Shown piece after piece: positions 29,006 to 39,086 of a stretch of DNA of 64,000 nt (position 1 is the first letter of the stretch; the number at the start of each line of letters is the position of its first letter). The stretch lies in the NCBI RefSeq assembly GCF_000238355.1, contig NZ_AHCA01000009.1, positions 163,432-227,431 of the forward strand, in the 5' to 3' direction. The translations under genes and the position numbers were made by a program. The notes beneath the pieces are model-generated. The model was not told the origin of the DNA. It ran no database searches and saw only the letters and a list, made by a program, of their open reading frames with translations. This DNA comes from Pseudoalteromonas haloplanktis ATCC 14393 (lineage in GTDB: Bacteria; Pseudomonadota; Gammaproteobacteria; Enterobacterales; Alteromonadaceae).

Positions 29006-30198
29006 GACATCTCTTTTCTATCTTTGACGGTGGCTTGAATCAAAATATTGCGCGGCGTTAAGTGTTTTTCGCAAAACGTCTGCACAGTGACTTGATAACC
29101 TTGTTGTTGCAAATATAAAGCACGATCGAGCACAAGCCAAACTTCAATTGCCCTTCTAAACACATGACGGACCAGTTCAATACGCTCAGTTACTTTTTTG
29201 CGCATTTCCCCTTTAGCCAAAAAGTAATCATAATCAATGTATTGCGGTAAACTCAATGATTTTTTGTTTGCAGCCCATGCACAAAAAGCTTTAAATGAAT
29301 CTGAAAAAATCGCCTTGTTAACTGAAGGCACGCTAACGTAATGCTGCTCCCCAGTCAGTGTCTTTCTAAGGGCATCAAAACCTAACCGCCACTGCACTTC
29401 GGTTCTACGTATTTTATCAACCCGTGAGGGCGCCGTTACGGTCTCTTGCAAGGCTAACTTTAAATCACGGTGAGTTAACTTTAGCTTACTAAGACGAGCA
29501 AGCTCGCTCATTGCTTGATAATCATTGTCGGTAAATAAATGATAACAACACGGCGACAAGCTAATTTTTTGTGTTTGCGCGCTTACGGCACAATTCATAA
29601 AGGTTTGATGTAATGCCCCGCATGCATGCAGTGCTACCGCATGTTGGCGCGGCTTAAAATACCCTGTAACTTCATCAACCAGCACATCAGCTTGGCTAAA
29701 GCGCATAGCCAGCCCTTGTTGCTGGGCACTGTGCTGACCTTGCTCACATAAATGCTGTTGTAGTTCTATACTGTGAACTTCTGGTGCTTGATTATAGGCC
29801 AACATACGCCCTAAATGACCTTTCCCTGCGCACCATTCTAGAACAGGTAAAGTAGGAGCTTGCCCGAGTGAAGCAACAAAGTCTTGCAGCTGCGTGAATT
29901 TGCGACCCTTAATACCATTGCTGATCCAAAATGGATACTCGGTGCGAGTCACTAAGGCTTGAGGTAGCTCACACAACGCAGCTAAATCGTTAATGACGGG
30001 AACATACGGGCTAATAAATTGATACAGTGCAGGCTGATCACTATCGAGATCTGCAACCTGTTGATCATCCAAAGCCGTCAAGGCTTGCTCTAGTTCAGGC
30101 CATGGCAATTGATCAAAATCGAACGCGGTGCATTGCCAATATTGGCGAGTGTCGTGTAATAAATTATCTAAGGCTGTAAACTGCTCAGCAAGGTTCAT
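29002..30198 (-). CDS. Class I SAM-dependent methyltransferase (Methyltransf_32-like)
   Basis: A 398-residue protein. An N-terminal domain (about 1-125) precedes a Rossmann-fold methyltransferase whose SAM-binding motif I reads VLEWCAGKGHLGRML (about 133-147). Motifs ALHACGALHQ and LSPCCYHLF follow, the pattern of the METTL25/Methyltransf_32 group, in which SPCCYH-like sequence replaces the usual catalytic motif. The substrate is unknown, possibly RNA or protein. It is the upstream partner of can, with a 4-bp overlap, and only 31 bases separate it from the NMT1/THI5-like gene. Confidence 0.82.
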   Translation of the reverse strand: MNLAEQFTALDNLLHDTRQYWQCTAFDFDQLPWPELEQALTALDDQQVADLDSDQPALYQFISPYVPVINDLAALCELPQALVTRTEYPFWISNGIKGRKFTQLQDFVASLGQAPTLPVLEWCAGKGHLGRMLAYNQAPEVHSIELQQHLCEQGQHSAQQQGLAMRFSQADVLVDEVTGYFKPRQHAVALHACGALHQTFMNCAVSAQTQKISLSPCCYHLFTDNDYQAMSELARLSKLKLTHRDLKLALQETVTAPSRVDKIRRTEVQWRLGFDALRKTLTGEQHYVSVPSVNKAIFSDSFKAFCAWAANKKSLSLPQYIDYDYFLAKGEMRKKVTERIELVRHVFRRAIEVWLVLDRALYLQQQGYQVTVQTFCEKHLTPRNILIQATVKDRKEMS

Positions 30199-30229
30199 GT
30201 GATTTTGTGATGGTCTATTCGTTTAAGCA

Positions 30230-31279
30230 TTATACGCTTTTTCTTAGCATCAAGCGTAAATAAAGTGGAATGGATAACAAACTAATTATAATTGCGGCTA
30301 TTAGCATCCAAGACATATTAATTTTTTCGGGCTCAGCATACTGATAAATAAAGCCATCTTGCGCTTGATTAAAAGCGCTTTGCTCTATTGCGTATAAGTC
30401 AGCAATCAAACGCCATTTCGCGATCGACATTGCGCCTAGGTTCGTCCCTGCAGGTAAAATATAATCACTCAACACTTCAGCTTCATAAGCGAGTTGAGCA
30501 AAACTTCTATCAGGTGCGTATTGATGCTGGGTTAATGCAATTGCTTCATCCATATGCATCATGGCATAGCGCCATCCCTTTAAACTGGCTTGATAGAAAG
30601 CCTCTACCTCTTGTGGGTGCTGCCTGAGCATATTTTCAGTCGTGTAAAGAATGTCACTGTAAACATTAATCCCATATTTCTGCGGACAAATAAGCCTATG
30701 ATCTATACCTTGCTCACGCATCGTATACGGTTCATTCGTCACATATACTTGCATCGCATCAATGGCGCCTGCTAACCAATCTTCACTACTGCTATCCCCT
30801 GCATAAGCTGGTAAATCATCTGTTTGGATACCACTGCGTTCTAACATCACCAGTAATTCAGCATTTTCTTTACGGCTAATACTACTAATACGTTTATCAG
30901 CAAAGTCTCGAGGATGAAAAATATCAGAGCTTTTTTTTACCATCCAACAATAAGGCGAAAACTGTAATATAGCCGCCATTGCTACTAGCGGTTTACCCGC
31001 AATGCGCTGCTGTAAAATACCCGAATGCGCCACACCAAACTGTGCTTGGCCTGACAGCACATTAGAAAAAGTATCTGGGTTATCAGGATCGGCAGGTAAA
31101 ATTGTTACATTTAACCCAGCTGCTTGGTAAAAGCCTTGTTGCTGGGCCATATAATAACCAGCAAATTGAAATTGATGGGTCCACTTTAGTTGTAAAGTGA
31201 TATCAGTCGTTGCACTGCTTTGTCCGCAAAAAATAATCAATGCAGCGGATAACTTAAATTTCAGTCCTTTAAATAGCAA
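30230..31279 (-). CDS. NMT1/THI5-like substrate-binding protein with C-terminal membrane segment
   Basis: A 349-residue protein with a signal peptide (about 1-23, ending QSSA-TTD). The following 280 residues match NMT1/THI5-type binding domains (LQLKWTHQFQFAGYYMAQQQ, then GLNVTILPADPD). A single membrane helix lies near 322-345, and the protein then ends at once with LMLRKSV. Larger relatives continue past this helix into histidine kinase or diguanylate cyclase domains; here no such domain follows, and the next gene starts 31 bases on. No permease or ATPase gene is adjacent. The only usable start is a TTG at 31279. Confidence 0.78.
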   Translation of the reverse strand: MLFKGLKFKLSAALIIFCGQSSATTDITLQLKWTHQFQFAGYYMAQQQGFYQAAGLNVTILPADPDNPDTFSNVLSGQAQFGVAHSGILQQRIAGKPLVAMAAILQFSPYCWMVKKSSDIFHPRDFADKRISSISRKENAELLVMLERSGIQTDDLPAYAGDSSSEDWLAGAIDAMQVYVTNEPYTMREQGIDHRLICPQKYGINVYSDILYTTENMLRQHPQEVEAFYQASLKGWRYAMMHMDEAIALTQHQYAPDRSFAQLAYEAEVLSDYILPAGTNLGAMSIAKWRLIADLYAIEQSAFNQAQDGFIYQYAEPEKINMSWMLIAAIIISLLSIPLYLRLMLRKSV

Positions 31280-31394
31280 AGCATGCTCTAATTAGTTTAA
31301 TTATATTAACCTAACTATAGATAAAATATTCGATTAACCCAAGCCTTTTGCATATCAACTGGATTGAAAAAACAATTCAATTTAGGTACTTATA

Positions 31395-31441
31395 GCCAAA
31401 CTAGCGCAAAATGCTGAATTCGTATCTTAGGCTAGTTTGGC
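31395..31441. repeat. Inverted repeat downstream of ilvA
   Basis: GCCAAACTAGC and GCTAGTTTGGC are perfect 11-bp arms separated by 25 bases, ending eight bases after the ilvA stop. There is no T-run, so it may stabilise the 3' end of the ilvGMDA mRNA rather than act as a classic terminator. Confidence 0.6.
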
Positions 31442-31448
31442 AATCTAT

Positions 31449-32999
31449 TTAATTATTAGCGGCTTTAGCTCTATCTATAGGTGCTTGAGTTGTTAAAAAC
31501 TGGGTAAAACACGGGTTTTGTGTTTCATCTTGTACACTGTAACCCAAACGGTTTAGATGCTCATTAAATACCTCATATTGAGCTGGCTCAATAGCAAAAC
31601 CGGCTAATACATTACCCATAGACCCACCATGGTTGCGATAATGAAACAGCGTAATATTCCAATTGCTGCCTAACGTATCTAAAAAGCGCGCTAATGCACC
31701 TGGATATTCAGGAAACTCAAAGCGTAATAAGCGCTCATGGAGCTGCTCTGGCGCTTTACCACCAACCATATATCGTACATGTAATTTAGCCAGTTCGTTA
31801 TCTGATAAGTCACAAAATTGATAGCCATTGGTAGTCAAATCCGCTTTCAATTCATCTAATTCTTGCTGGCCTTGACGCAAGGCAATACCCACAAAAATTT
31901 GTGCTTCACCGGGACCAGCATAACGGTAGTTAAACTCAGTAATTGCACGGCCGCCTAATGAGGCACAAAACTGTTTAAAGCTGCCTTTCTCTTCATTAAT
32001 GGTCACTGCAAATAATGCTTCGTTTTTCTCCCCCAGTGCAGTACGTTCAGCTACATAACGCAGGCGATCAAAATTTAAATTTGCGCCTGATAGTATAGCC
32101 GCCAAATGCAGGCCTTTATGACCGGTTTGTTGGCTCCACTTTTTCAGCCCTGCAGTTGCAAGTGCACCGGATGGCTCTGCGATAGCACGGGTTGAGACAA
32201 AAATATCTTGCATTGCAGCGCAGATCTCATCGCCCGTGACAGTCACCACTTCATCACAAAACTTTTGCGCTAAACGAAAAGTTTCTTCACCGATAATTTT
32301 TACCGCTACCCCGTCGGCAAAACTGCCAACTCGTTCGAGTTCAACAGGCTTACCCGCTTCTAGAGCCGCTTGTAAACAAGCACTTTCGTCGGCTTCAACG
32401 CCAATCACTTTAATATCAGGCCGTAAAGATTTGATATACACAGCCATACCAGCCAGCAAGCCACCGCCGCCAACAGGAATAAACACCGCATCAAGTTGAT
32501 TAAGCTGCTGCATTAATTCACGAGCAACAGTACCTTGGCCTACAATTACATCAGGATCGTCAAACGGCGGAACAAATACGCCATTACGCTGCTCTGTAAG
32601 AGCTAGCGCATGCGCTTTAGCAGCATCAAAATGATGGCCATGTAATACAACTTCACCACCTAACGCACGCACAGCGTTAACTTTGATCTCAGGAGTCGTG
32701 ACTGGCATCACAATGGTTGCTTGATGGCCCAGATGTGACGCACTAAGCGCCACACCTTGTGCATGATTACCCGCAGATGCGGTGATCACCACCGAGCCCT
32801 TAGGTAATTTTGCTAGTTTGTTATATGCACCACGTAGTTTAAATGAATAAACGGGTTGTTGATCTTCTCGCTTTAGCCATACTTGATTACCAAGGCGAGC
32901 ACTGAGTTCAGCCATTTCGCTAACCTCAGTCACTTTTGCCAGTGGTTCCATATTAGCTTGGATAATAGCGCGAAAATAATCGAGCTCTTGAGAAACCAT
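31449..32999 (-). CDS. ilvA: Threonine ammonia-lyase, biosynthetic (IlvA)
   Basis: Deaminates threonine to 2-oxobutanoate, the committed step towards isoleucine. The 516 residues comprise a PLP domain with Lys54 in SFKLRGAYNK and the phosphate-binding GGGGLLAG loop, plus two C-terminal ACT-like regulatory modules (about 325-505), as in the isoleucine-inhibited form. It starts two bases before the ilvD stop region, so it is the last gene of ilvL-ilvG-ilvM-ilvD-ilvA. Confidence 0.97.
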   Translation of the reverse strand: MVSQELDYFRAIIQANMEPLAKVTEVSEMAELSARLGNQVWLKREDQQPVYSFKLRGAYNKLAKLPKGSVVITASAGNHAQGVALSASHLGHQATIVMPVTTPEIKVNAVRALGGEVVLHGHHFDAAKAHALALTEQRNGVFVPPFDDPDVIVGQGTVARELMQQLNQLDAVFIPVGGGGLLAGMAVYIKSLRPDIKVIGVEADESACLQAALEAGKPVELERVGSFADGVAVKIIGEETFRLAQKFCDEVVTVTGDEICAAMQDIFVSTRAIAEPSGALATAGLKKWSQQTGHKGLHLAAILSGANLNFDRLRYVAERTALGEKNEALFAVTINEEKGSFKQFCASLGGRAITEFNYRYAGPGEAQIFVGIALRQGQQELDELKADLTTNGYQFCDLSDNELAKLHVRYMVGGKAPEQLHERLLRFEFPEYPGALARFLDTLGSNWNITLFHYRNHGGSMGNVLAGFAIEPAQYEVFNEHLNRLGYSVQDETQNPCFTQFLTTQAPIDRAKAANN

Positions 33000-33001
33000 A
33001 A

Positions 33002-34858
33002 TTAGCTAAGCTCCTCCAGTTTGGCTAAATCACGAACCGCGCCTTTATCGGCACTGGTTGCAAGTAGCGCATACGCTTTTAACGCAGAAGATACATAACG
33101 ATCACGATTAAGCGGCTTATATGCCTGCTTACCACGAGCAAGTTGTTTTTGCTTACGTGCTTCAAGTTCTTCATCTGTTAACGCTAAGGTGATTTCACGA
33201 GTCGCAATGTCGATAATAATTTTATCGCCATTTTCAACGTACGCAATCGCACCACCACTGGCGGCTTCTGGTGACACGTGACCAATTGATAAACCAGATG
33301 TACCACCAGAGAAACGGCCATCAGTGATCAAGGCGCATTTTTCAGCCAAACCTTTTGATTTTAAGTAACTGGTTGGGTAAAGCATTTCTTGCATACCAGG
33401 ACCACCTTTTGGACCTTCATAACGAATAACGACAACGTCACCGGCTTTCACTTCATCATTCAAAATGCCTTCTACTGAATCATCTTGTGATTCATATACC
33501 ACAGCGGTGCCTTCAAAATGCAGCATTTCATCAACTACACCAGCACTTTTTACGATACAGCCATCCACAGCTAAGTTACCTGATAGTACCGCTAAGCCAC
33601 CATCTTGACGGAATGCGTGCTCAACACTGCGAATACAACCATTTTCACGGTCATTATCGCCTTCATCCCAGCGACATTCTTGGCTCATTGCTTTTGTGGT
33701 ACGAATACCTGCAGGGCCAGCACGGTAGAACTTTTGCGCGGCTTCATTATTAGGATCCGTTGCATCCCATTTTTTAACCAACTCAGCCATGGTCATACCG
33801 GCCACATGATTTACAGATAAATCAACTAAGCCTGCTTTACCCAGCTCCCGTATTATTGCCATCATGCCACCAGCACGGTGTACATCTTCAATATGATATT
33901 GCGCGGTTGCAGGGGCAACTTTACATAAAAATGGGGTTTTACGAGATAACTCATCGATGTGCGACATATCAAAATCAACACCGGCTTCTTGCGCGGCCGC
34001 CAACAAATGCAATACGGTATTTGATGAACCACCCATTGCAATATCGACCACCATTGAGTTCATAAACGCTGTTTTGTTAGCAATGGCGCGAGGCAATACA
34101 TCTTGATTATCTTTTTGATAATACTCACGGCAAAGATCAACAATACGTGCACCCGCTTCAACATACAGTTGTTTACGGTCTTTATGAGTAGCAAGGGTAG
34201 TACCATTACCCGGCAAGGCCAAACCTATCGCTTCTAATAGACAGTTCATTGAGTTAGCGGTAAACATACCTGAGCATGAGCCACATGTAGGACATGCAGA
34301 ACGCTCAACCTGCTCTGAGTCGGCATCACTCACTGAGGTATCGGCGCCTTTGACCATGGCATCAACTAAATCAAGTTTAATATCGATATTAGCAAGCTTA
34401 GTTTTACCAGCCTCCATCGGACCACCCGATACAAAAATAACGGGAATATTTAAACGCAGTGCGGCAAGCATCATCCCTGGGGTGATTTTGTCGCAGTTAG
34501 AAATACAGATCATCGCATCGGCACAGTGGCCATTAACCATGTATTCAACCGAGTCCGCGATTAAGTCGCGCGATGGCAATGAGTACAACATGCCGCCGTG
34601 ACCCATTGCAATGCCATCATCAATGGCAATAGTATTAAATTCTTTTGGTACACCACCAGCTTGGGTAATGGTTTCGGCCATTAATTCACTGAGTTGATTA
34701 AGATGAACATGACCAGGTACAAATTGCGTGAACGAGTTTACAACTGCAATAATTGGTTTACCAAAATCAGTATCTGTCATTCCTGTTGCACGCCATAATG
34801 CACGTGCGCCTGCGCGCTTTCGACCTTCTGTTGTTGTTGCACTTCTTAATTTAGCCAT
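33002..34858 (-). CDS. ilvD: Dihydroxy-acid dehydratase (IlvD)
   Basis: Dehydrates dihydroxy acids to the keto-acid precursors of valine and isoleucine, using an Fe-S cluster. The 618 residues start at MAKLRSATT (34858) behind a GAGG site. The open frame extends eight codons further but without support. Cluster cysteines lie in [11 protein letters not shown] and [21 protein letters not shown] is the conserved C-terminal motif. It lies between ilvM and ilvA with close spacing. Confidence 0.98.
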   Translation of the reverse strand: MAKLRSATTTEGRKRAGARALWRATGMTDTDFGKPIIAVVNSFTQFVPGHVHLNQLSELMAETITQAGGVPKEFNTIAIDDGIAMGHGGMLYSLPSRDLIADSVEYMVNGHCADAMICISNCDKITPGMMLAALRLNIPVIFVSGGPMEAGKTKLANIDIKLDLVDAMVKGADTSVSDADSEQVERSACPTCGSCSGMFTANSMNCLLEAIGLALPGNGTTLATHKDRKQLYVEAGARIVDLCREYYQKDNQDVLPRAIANKTAFMNSMVVDIAMGGSSNTVLHLLAAAQEAGVDFDMSHIDELSRKTPFLCKVAPATAQYHIEDVHRAGGMMAIIRELGKAGLVDLSVNHVAGMTMAELVKKWDATDPNNEAAQKFYRAGPAGIRTTKAMSQECRWDEGDNDRENGCIRSVEHAFRQDGGLAVLSGNLAVDGCIVKSAGVVDEMLHFEGTAVVYESQDDSVEGILNDEVKAGDVVVIRYEGPKGGPGMQEMLYPTSYLKSKGLAEKCALITDGRFSGGTSGLSIGHVSPEAASGGAIAYVENGDKIIIDIATREITLALTDEELEARKQKQLARGKQAYKPLNRDRYVSSALKAYALLATSADKGAVRDLAKLEELS

Positions 34859-34968
34859 AGTTACCTCAGTGTTTTGCAGCACCTTTATCAGTTGCTGACA
34901 TCCTCATTCTTAAAATTTTATTGCTATAGGAAAAACCCACAGCCCTGTTGATTATGTTGAGCAGCTGC

Positions 34969-35214
34969 TTAAACGGCTTGCTGCTGTAAATTATTTTGTA
35001 ACGTTACATGCTTTACGTCTACTAGCTTATTCAGTTGTGTCGTTAAAAGATAGATAGGTTTATCACTATCGACTGTCATCGCTACGTGATAGTGACCATC
35101 ATCCATATTGAGCTGAAAATGGGTTAAATCAAAACCACGATGACGAACTACGCGTAAAAAGCGCTCAACGGCAACACTCTGGTTTTTTAAGGCGACTGTT
35201 AAACTGTGTTTCAT
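34969..35214 (-). CDS. ilvM: Acetolactate synthase II small subunit (IlvM)
   Basis: An 81-residue ACT-domain regulatory subunit that activates IlvG. It resembles IlvM in size and in the RFLRVVRHRGFDL block. Its ATG overlaps the ilvG stop by four bases, consistent with 1:1 coupled synthesis. About 110 bases separate it from ilvD. Confidence 0.93.
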   Translation of the reverse strand: MKHSLTVALKNQSVAVERFLRVVRHRGFDLTHFQLNMDDGHYHVAMTVDSDKPIYLLTTQLNKLVDVKHVTLQNNLQQQAV

Positions 35215-36860
35215 TTTGCACTCTCCGTCATCATTTCATCGTTGGCTGCACCTGGCGGTACTAACGGCCAGACATTTTCTTTATCGTCAATACAGGCATG
35301 CACTATATAAGGACCATCACTGTTTACTAATGCTGCGATCGCATCATCGACTTGATCAGCACGGGTAATAGTTTGTCCCGGAATACCAAATACAGCTGCT
35401 AACTGCACAAAATCGGGGTTATCTGATAAATCAGTTTCAGAATAACGCCCTTCAAAAAACAACTCTTGCCACTGGCGAACCATACCTAAACGTTGGTTAT
35501 CTAAAATTAATATTTTTACCGGTAAATTGTTACGGCGTATCGTTGCTAACTCTTGAATGTTCATCATGATTGAACCATCACCTGAAACGGTGATCACAAA
35601 ATCATTAGGACGTGCTACCTGTGCGCCAATTGCTGCTGGTAGGCCAAAGCCCATCGTGCCGGCTCCACCACTGCTTAAGTGGTTACTTGGGTGACTAAAC
35701 TTCATGTGCTGTGCCACCCACATTTGATGCTGACCTACATCACAGCAAACAACACCATTACTTGGCATACGTTGACTAAGTTGGTTTAATAAATACGGGG
35801 CAAATACTTTTTCACCCGGGTAGTCATAGCGCCACGCATGTTGTTCCATCATTGCTTTAGTGTGATCTAACCACGCCTGCTCAGTAACAAAACACGAAAG
35901 CTGTGGCAATGAGGTTTTTAAATCCGCAATTAACGACGCTTTAGCAGGTTTACGTTTACCGACTTCTGCTGCATCTATATCTAAATGGATTACTTTTGCT
36001 TTGGCTGCAAACTTACTTAAGTTACCCGTTACCCGATCATCAAAGCGTGCACCGATACATACTAATACATCGCACTCTTGTACTGCTAAATTTGCGGCTT
36101 GTCCGCCGTGCATCCCTAACATACCTAAATTAAATTCGTAATCAGGCAATACACTACCTAAGGCTTTTAGTGTTGATACTGCTGGCATGTGAGTTTTTTC
36201 TAAAAACTGCATTAACTGCTTTTGCGCATCTGCCGCCTGTACGCCACCACCTACGTAAGCAACTGGGCGCTTCGCTTCACTAAGTAATTGGTTGGCTATC
36301 GCCACTTGATTTGAATCTAACTCGGGTAAGTAATCATCTCCTGCCAGCCAAGGGTGAAAGGGGACTTGCGCCATTTGAATGTCTTTTGGGATATCAACCA
36401 ATACAGGGCCTGGACGGCCTGATTGTGCTAAGTGCATGGCTTCTTGTAATATTTCCGCTAAATCTTCAGGGCGCTCAACCATATAACTGTGTTTAGTACA
36501 CGACAATGACATACCCAATACATCGATTTCTTGAAACGCATCAGAGCCGATTGCTGCAGTAGGTACTTGCCCAGTGATTGCTAGTAATGGCACTGAATCC
36601 ATCATCGCATCAGCAAGCGCAGTGATTAAGTTAGTTGCACCAGGCCCTGAAGTTGCAAAACAGACCCCAAGTTTACCCGTGCTACGCGCAAAACCAACCG
36701 CCGCAAATCCTGCACCTTGTTCATGACGAGTAAGGTAATGCTTAACCGGCGCGCCATACAGCGCATCGTAAATTGGCATTATGGCTCCACCTGGGTAGCC
36801 AAAAACTTCATTTACGCCGTGTTTGGCTAATAAATCAATTGTTAACTCTGCGCCTGTCAT
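35211..36860 (-). CDS. ilvG: Acetolactate synthase II large subunit (IlvG)
   Basis: A ThDP-dependent enzyme that condenses pyruvate with pyruvate or 2-oxobutanoate, the first common step for valine and isoleucine. The start MTGAELTIDLLAKHG at 36860, preceded by GAGGA, gives 549 residues, essentially the E. coli length. An upstream ATG at 36887 lacks a ribosome-binding site. The catalytic Glu lies in TRHEQGAGF, and the ThDP/Mg motif runs from GDGSIMMN to the Asn of LDNQRLGM. The frame is intact, unlike the frameshifted ilvG of E. coli K-12. Confidence 0.97.
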   Translation of the reverse strand: MTGAELTIDLLAKHGVNEVFGYPGGAIMPIYDALYGAPVKHYLTRHEQGAGFAAVGFARSTGKLGVCFATSGPGATNLITALADAMMDSVPLLAITGQVPTAAIGSDAFQEIDVLGMSLSCTKHSYMVERPEDLAEILQEAMHLAQSGRPGPVLVDIPKDIQMAQVPFHPWLAGDDYLPELDSNQVAIANQLLSEAKRPVAYVGGGVQAADAQKQLMQFLEKTHMPAVSTLKALGSVLPDYEFNLGMLGMHGGQAANLAVQECDVLVCIGARFDDRVTGNLSKFAAKAKVIHLDIDAAEVGKRKPAKASLIADLKTSLPQLSCFVTEQAWLDHTKAMMEQHAWRYDYPGEKVFAPYLLNQLSQRMPSNGVVCCDVGQHQMWVAQHMKFSHPSNHLSSGGAGTMGFGLPAAIGAQVARPNDFVITVSGDGSIMMNIQELATIRRNNLPVKILILDNQRLGMVRQWQELFFEGRYSETDLSDNPDFVQLAAVFGIPGQTITRADQVDDAIAALVNSDGPYIVHACIDDKENVWPLVPPGAANDEMMTESAK

Positions 36861-36923
36861 TAATAAATCCTCATTCCTCAGTGACATGTCTAAACTTAAT
36901 TACCCATTCTAAACCCTGAAACT

Positions 36924-36961
36924 AAAAAGCCCCCCGGACTGTTAAGTGCGGGGGGCTTTTT
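36924..36961 (-). terminator. ilv attenuator (transcription terminator in the leader)
   Basis: On the minus strand, GCCCCCCG pairs with CGGGGGGC (36949-36956 with 36929-36936) around a 12-base loop, followed by five T. The 5' arm with the AA before it is also complementary to GCGGGGGCTT inside the leader-peptide gene (36991-37000), which gives a mutually exclusive antiterminator. Confidence 0.9.
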
Positions 36962-36984
36962 CAATGCTTCTCTTTTTTAAAGCA

Positions 36985-37056
36985 CTAACAAGCCCCCGCG
37001 GTAATAATAATTACCACGACGTTAATTAGGACTAGGTTTAGTGCATTTATAAGCAT
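36985..37056 (-). CDS. ilvL: ilvGMDA leader peptide (IlvL)
   Basis: A 23-codon reading frame upstream of the attenuator, beginning MLINALNLVLINV and ending ITAGAC. Leu, Ile and Val make up 13 of its 23 residues, including a run of three Val then three Ile codons. This is the signature of a branched-chain amino acid attenuation peptide. Ribosome stalling on those codons would expose GCGGGGGCTT, coded by the final Ala-Gly-Ala region, to pair with the terminator arm. Ribosomes reaching the TAG would mask it and allow termination. The peptide is too short for ordinary gene callers. Confidence 0.92.
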   Translation of the reverse strand: MLINALNLVLINVVVIIITAGAC

Positions 37057-37121
37057 GTAATCGATACCAAAAATTTGTTTGTTCGCACGAGGAACTTTTA
37101 CCTCCCCGCCGTCTTTTTCTA

Positions 37122-37150
37122 TTAGTACCGCGATGGGAGGGTTAAGTCAA
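37122..37150 (-). promoter_or_regulatory. Promoter of the ilv operon
   Basis: On the minus strand TTGACT (37145-37150) and TACTAA (37122-37127) are spaced exactly 17 bases apart, close to the sigma-70 consensus, and lie about 65 bases upstream of ilvL. Confidence 0.8.
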
Positions 37151-37412
37151 CCTTAAAATCAATCCAATATTCATGTAAACACCGAACTTTAAAGGCATAA
37201 AAATCCAACATAGACACATAAATAGATTAATTTTTCTCATATGCGAAACATTTGATATTTCATACCTCCTTATAACCAAATAGCGGTTTGATTAATTTTT
37301 GACGAACTCGTACTTAAATTATTCTTTTTAAATCGTTTCACTCAGGAAATGCCCAGTTACTCCTCAGTATTTCTTAAGTATTGGCTTCTACCATCTCGCC
37401 ATTGAATTATAT

Positions 37413-39086
37413 ATGAGTTGTGAATTTATGGTCGTCAGTCAATTTCTCCGCACGGGTATTAACAAACGTTTTTACATTACCTGTAGTGCCAACGTATTTA
37501 TTATTGCACTCGCAAGCTACTACTGCTTAGTGATTAATATTCCTTTCATGCAAGGTGCTTTTACAGCCATTACCACCCTACCAGCTTTCTCTTGGTTGTT
37601 TTTGCTGTCAGTACCGTTGTTGTTACTGTGCTTATTAATTATTTTTTTCTCTTTGCTATCGAGCCGCTGGTTGCTCAAACCCGTTAGTTACATTTTATTA
37701 CTGTGTTCTTGTGCCGCTTTATACGGCACCTTAAATTACGGTGTGGTATTTGATTACTCAATGATCCAAAACACCTTTGAGACCGATAGCCAAGAAGCCG
37801 TCAGTTATCTCAACCCGCAATTTATGCTGTTTTTTACCTTATTTGCCCTTCTACCGTTACTAATTTTGATTAAAACAAATGTGCGATTTAGTCCTGTTAC
37901 ACAAGAGCTACTGAGTCGTAGTAAGTTGGTACTTGGTTGCCTTGCTTTAATCGCAGTGATTGTATTGAGCTTTTATGCTGACTACGCAGCAACAGGACGT
38001 AATAATCAGCTCTTAAAAAAAGAGTTAATTCCATTTCAGTATTTAAGCAGTGGCTACAAATACCTGCGTGATCAATGGTTAGTGACAAAAGAGCCATTTA
38101 AAATACTCGATCCCACACCAACACTTATTACCCCAGCACAAACACAAGTCACGGTGATTGTGGTAGGTGAAACAGCTCGAGCTGCTAATTTTGCATACCA
38201 AGGTTATGCACGTGACACCAACCGTTACACTCGCCCCTTCAATGTCACATACATGAATAATGTCGCCTCGTGTGGCACCGCAACCGCAGTGTCTGTGCCT
38301 TGTATGTTTTCGCAGCAACAGCATACGAACTTTTCGCAAAGTGAAGCAGATAACCAACAAAACATACTGGATATCGCCGCAACGGCTGGTGTAGATGTAC
38401 TATGGATAGACAATAACAGTGGTTGTAAAAATGTCTGTAACCGCATAACCACTCTCACTCCTGATGATTCGCTTTGCACCCAGCAACCTTGCTATGACGA
38501 AGCATTACTCGCGCCACTTAGACGTAAACTAGCAAATTTGAGCCAAGCAAATACTGTGATTGTATTGCATATGATGGGCTCTCATGGCCCGACTTACTTT
38601 CAGCGCTATCCTGATGACTTTAGGCTATTTACTCCTACTTGCGATCGTAGTGATATTCAAAATTGCACTAACGAGCAACTGGTTAATACCTACGACAACA
38701 GCATTGCCTACAGTGACTACGTCAACAGCCAAGTTTTACAACAACTAAGCGAACTCCCTAACAGTATTGATAAAAACTTTATTTATGTTTCAGACCATGG
38801 TGAATCACTGGGCGAAAATGGCGCTTACTTACACGGCTTCCCGTACAGCTTTGCGCCAGCAGAGCAAACCCACGTGCCTTTGTATATTTGGGTAGGGAAA
38901 AACAACCAACGCATCAGCCAAAACTGTTTACGTTCACTCGACTCACAGCCAGCGTATTCACACGATATTTTATTTCACACTTTGGCAAATTTTATTGGCC
39001 TTAAAACCAGCACCTATGAAGCCCAATTAGATTTGCTAAACACCTGTAACACTCTTAATAACAAAGCGGTAAGCAACCATGAATAA
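37413..39086 (+). CDS. eptA: Lipid A phosphoethanolamine transferase (EptA family)
   Basis: An inner-membrane enzyme that transfers phosphoethanolamine from phosphatidylethanolamine to lipid A and lowers binding of cationic peptides. The 557 residues have five hydrophobic segments in the first 190, then a periplasmic sulfatase-fold domain. VVGETARAANFAYQGYARDT supplies the first metal-binding Glu, SCGTATAVSVPC holds the nucleophilic Thr, and YVSDHGESLGENG the later Asp-His ligands. Cysteines for disulfides are present. It overlaps dgkA by eight bases and heads a locus with an LtaS-like gene and a two-component system. An ATG at 37428 is an alternative start. Confidence 0.93.
   Translation: MSCEFMVVSQFLRTGINKRFYITCSANVFIIALASYYCLVINIPFMQGAFTAITTLPAFSWLFLLSVPLLLLCLLIIFFSLLSSRWLLKPVSYILLLCSCAALYGTLNYGVVFDYSMIQNTFETDSQEAVSYLNPQFMLFFTLFALLPLLILIKTNVRFSPVTQELLSRSKLVLGCLALIAVIVLSFYADYAATGRNNQLLKKELIPFQYLSSGYKYLRDQWLVTKEPFKILDPTPTLITPAQTQVTVIVVGETARAANFAYQGYARDTNRYTRPFNVTYMNNVASCGTATAVSVPCMFSQQQHTNFSQSEADNQQNILDIAATAGVDVLWIDNNSGCKNVCNRITTLTPDDSLCTQQPCYDEALLAPLRRKLANLSQANTVIVLHMMGSHGPTYFQRYPDDFRLFTPTCDRSDIQNCTNEQLVNTYDNSIAYSDYVNSQVLQQLSELPNSIDKNFIYVSDHGESLGENGAYLHGFPYSFAPAEQTHVPLYIWVGKNNQRISQNCLRSLDSQPAYSHDILFHTLANFIGLKTSTYEAQLDLLNTCNTLNNKAVSNHE

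Noticed and set aside
38079..38479. Antisense frames within eptA rich in Cys
   Set aside because: Shadows of the catalytic domain coding sequence.
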